Assembly: GCF_023630175.1 (NCBI RefSeq)
Contig: NZ_JALLIN010000023.1
Span: 1-64,000, forward strand
Direction of reading: 5' to 3'
Length of the DNA stretch: 64,000 nt
From: Streptomyces cellostaticus
Lineage (GTDB): Bacteria > Actinomycetota > Actinomycetes > Streptomycetales > Streptomycetaceae
Positions 62,214 through 64,000 of the stretch are shown here, piece after piece; positions within the stretch are counted from its first letter, which is position 1, and the number at the start of each line of letters is the position of its first letter. Under the pieces are notes generated by a model. That model was not told where the DNA came from, searched no databases, and saw only the letters and a program-made list of their open reading frames with translations. The position numbers and the translations under genes were made by a program.

Positions 62214-62326
62214 GCCCCACCGCTACCAGCGCGCGCGGGCGGCACGACGGCGACTCGCGCCGGGCCCACCCGATCGGGTTGGTTCCGCAGAGCCTTCTTC
62301 AGGAATCCGGGCGCCTTCGGCCTCCC

Positions 62327-64000
62327 TCAGGAAGCGGGTGCCTGGTGCTGGGCCCTGGCCACGTCGAACACCCCCGGCACGTCGCGCATCGCCCGCATGA
62401 GGGCCGGGAGGCGGGCCGCGTCGGGGAGCTGGAGCGTGTAGGTGTGGCGGACCCGCTGCTGGCTGGGGGGTTCGACGGTCGCGGAGACGATGTCGACGCC
62501 GGCCAGGGCGATCGCCTCGGTCAGGTCGGCCAGCAGATGCGGGCGGCCGAACGATTCGGCGACCAGTGTGACCCGGCACTCGGTGGTGTCCCCCCAGCGC
62601 ACGTCGACCTCGGTGCGCCCCCGGTTCTTCATCTCGGCCACCGCGGCGCACTCCACGCGGTGCACGGTCACCACTCCCCCGCGCACGGCGAAGCCGGTGA
62701 TCCCGTCGGGCGGCACGGGCGTGCAGCATCCCGCGAGACGGACGGTGGCGCCGGGCCGGTCGAGCAGGACGTCGGCGCCGCGCGGGCGGGCGGCGCCGGC
62801 GTTCTCGGCGTCGGCGGGCCGCGGGACCGGGTCGGCGGCGGCGCTCCCGTTCGCACGCTCCGCCACCTCGGCCCGCGCCTCCGTCCCCGCCTCGCCGCTG
62901 CCGCCCGGATGCGCGGCCAGCCACCGCTGGATGGCGATCCGCGCCGCGGCGGTGTGCGCGTGCTCGAGCCACTCACGGGACGGCTCGGAGGCCGGGTCCT
63001 GGCCCATCAGGAGCTGGACCGTGTCGCCGTCGCGCAGCACGGTGCTGAGGGTGGCCAGGCGGCCGTTGACGCGGGCGCCGATGCAGGCGTGGGCGTCGTC
63101 GCCGTACTGGGCGTAGGCGGCGTCCACGCAACTGGCGCCCCCGGGCAGGCCGAGGGCGCCGCCGTCGGGCCGGAAGACGGTGATCTCACGGTCCTGGGCT
63201 AGGTCCTCGCGCAGGGTGGACCAGAAGGTGTCGGGGTCGGGCGCGGCCCGCTGCCAGTCGAGGAGGCGGGAGAGCCAGCCGGGGCGGGTGGGGTCGGCGC
63301 GCTCGCCGTCGGCGGGATCGTCGGCCCCGGGGGCATAGGGGTTGCCGAGCGCGACGACACCGGCCTCGGCGACCCGGTGCATCTGGTGGGTGCGGATCAG
63401 GACCTCGACGACCTGACCGTCGGCGCGGGCCACGGCGGTGTGCAGCGACTGGTAGAGGTTGAACTTGGGTACGGCGATGAAGTCCTTGAACTCGGAGACG
63501 ACCGGCGTCATGCATGTGTGCAGTTCGCCGAGGACTCCGTAGCAGTCGGCGTCCTCCGTCACGAGCACCAGCAGTCGGCCGAAGTCGGCGCCGCACAGCT
63601 GTCCCCGTTTGCGGGCCACCCGGTGGACGGAGACGAAGTGCCGTGGGCGGATGAGGACTTCGGCGGCGATGTCGGCCTCGCGCAGCACCGCGCGGACCGA
63701 TTCGGCGGTCTCCGCGAGGGTGTCGTCGGGGTGGGCCGCGTTCCCGGCGATCAGTTCCCGGGTGTGTTCGTACTCCTCGGGATGGAGGATGGCGAAGACC
63801 AGGTCCTCCAGTTCGGTCTTCAGCGCCTGTACGCCGAGGCGTTCGGCGAGCGGGATGAGGACGTCCCGGGTGACCTTGGCGATCCGCGCCTGTTTCTCGG
63901 GGCGCATCACGCCGAGGGTGCGCATGTTGTGCAGGCGGTCGGCGAGCTTGATCGACATCACCCGCACGTCGCTGCCCGTGGCGACGAGCATCTTGCGGAA
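62327..64000 (-). CDS. rshA: RelA/SpoT homologue ((p)ppGpp enzyme), cut by the window edge
   Basis: 557 residues are visible and the N-terminus lies outside the window. What is seen starts inside the HD hydrolase domain (SIKLADRLHNMRT), then the synthetase domain, the TGS domain (EITVFRPDGGALGLPGG) and the zinc-finger region (CCTPVPPDGITGF, VHRVECA). A C-terminal ACT domain ends the protein. The synthetase keeps the Tyr of NLYQSLHT and the Glu of EVLIRT. The expected metal Asp block (DLLAIR in active enzymes) reads GRLLVL here, and the basic YRKM reads HRVA. A hydrolase-biased role is therefore likely. Streptomyces encode RelA elsewhere; this is the second RSH (RshA-like). Confidence 0.9.
   Translation of the reverse strand, partial: FRKMLVATGSDVRVMSIKLADRLHNMRTLGVMRPEKQARIAKVTRDVLIPLAERLGVQALKTELEDLVFAILHPEEYEHTRELIAGNAAHPDDTLAETAESVRAVLREADIAAEVLIRPRHFVSVHRVARKRGQLCGADFGRLLVLVTEDADCYGVLGELHTCMTPVVSEFKDFIAVPKFNLYQSLHTAVARADGQVVEVLIRTHQMHRVAEAGVVALGNPYAPGADDPADGERADPTRPGWLSRLLDWQRAAPDPDTFWSTLREDLAQDREITVFRPDGGALGLPGGASCVDAAYAQYGDDAHACIGARVNGRLATLSTVLRDGDTVQLLMGQDPASEPSREWLEHAHTAAARIAIQRWLAAHPGGSGEAGTEARAEVAERANGSAAADPVPRPADAENAGAARPRGADVLLDRPGATVRLAGCCTPVPPDGITGFAVRGGVVTVHRVECAAVAEMKNRGRTEVDVRWGDTTECRVTLVAESFGRPHLLADLTEAIALAGVDIVSATVEPPSQQRVRHTYTLQLPDAARLPALMRAMRDVPGVFDVARAQHQAPAS

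Overview
The window is chromosomal DNA from a Streptomyces: very GC-rich, with strong G/C preference at third codon positions, GTG starts, GTGA/ATGA stop-start overlaps, and the core gene neighbourhood hrdB-whiH-parE/parC-nrdRJ-lexA-hflX. Gene content and order look like the S. coelicolor SCO5794-SCO5839 region read in reverse; this comes from memory of that genome, not from a search. No rRNA, tRNA, CRISPR array or intact transposase gene was seen.

Layout. 0.1-5 kb: a GntR regulator, a secreted M23 cell-wall peptidase behind a c-di-AMP (ydaO-type) riboswitch, and a coupled pair of M16 peptidases (one active, one without the zinc motif). 5-13 kb: parC, a CobW-type metal-chaperone GTPase, two divergent citrate synthase paralogues (one with an N-terminal DNA-binding domain), and a sucrase/ferredoxin-like protein behind an iron box. 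13-24 kb: a CitA/CitB-type two-component system, an SsuABC-like ABC importer, a second orphan CitB-type regulator, a sodium/solute (acetate-type) symporter with its DUF485 partner, a NarL-type two-component system with a small membrane protein, then parE. 26-36 kb: a DUF7455 protein, a secreted trypsin, hrdB, whiH, a fused and degenerate ABC protein, a NrtR-like NUDIX regulator and a DUF4192 protein.

36-45 kb: a RecQ helicase with a C-terminal phosphoribosyltransferase-like domain, two poorly known proteins, rnhB, a decayed patch with two broken TetR genes and an MFS remnant, an ADP-ribosylglycohydrolase, a histidine phosphatase, a YdbC-like protein and a TerD protein. 45-52 kb: nrdR-nrdJ behind two NrdR boxes, lexA behind an SOS box, and a DinG helicase. 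52-57 kb: a reduced siderophore locus (diaminobutyrate aminotransferase, IucA/IucC synthetase, GNAT acyltransferase) containing a palindromic MITE-like element and a 15-bp tandem repeat. 57-64 kb: a lipoprotein serine protease, hflX, a secreted M1 aminopeptidase and an RSH-type (p)ppGpp enzyme cut by the window edge.

The clearest regulatory logic is the riboswitch for wall remodelling, the iron box for the ferredoxin-like gene, the NrdR boxes for deoxynucleotide synthesis and the SOS box for lexA. The least ordinary points are the MITE placed exactly at the aminotransferase stop codon, the HTH-citrate synthase pair with AT-rich inverted repeats between them, the RecQ-PRTase fusion, the RSH protein with a damaged synthetase site, and the TetR/MFS gene graveyard.
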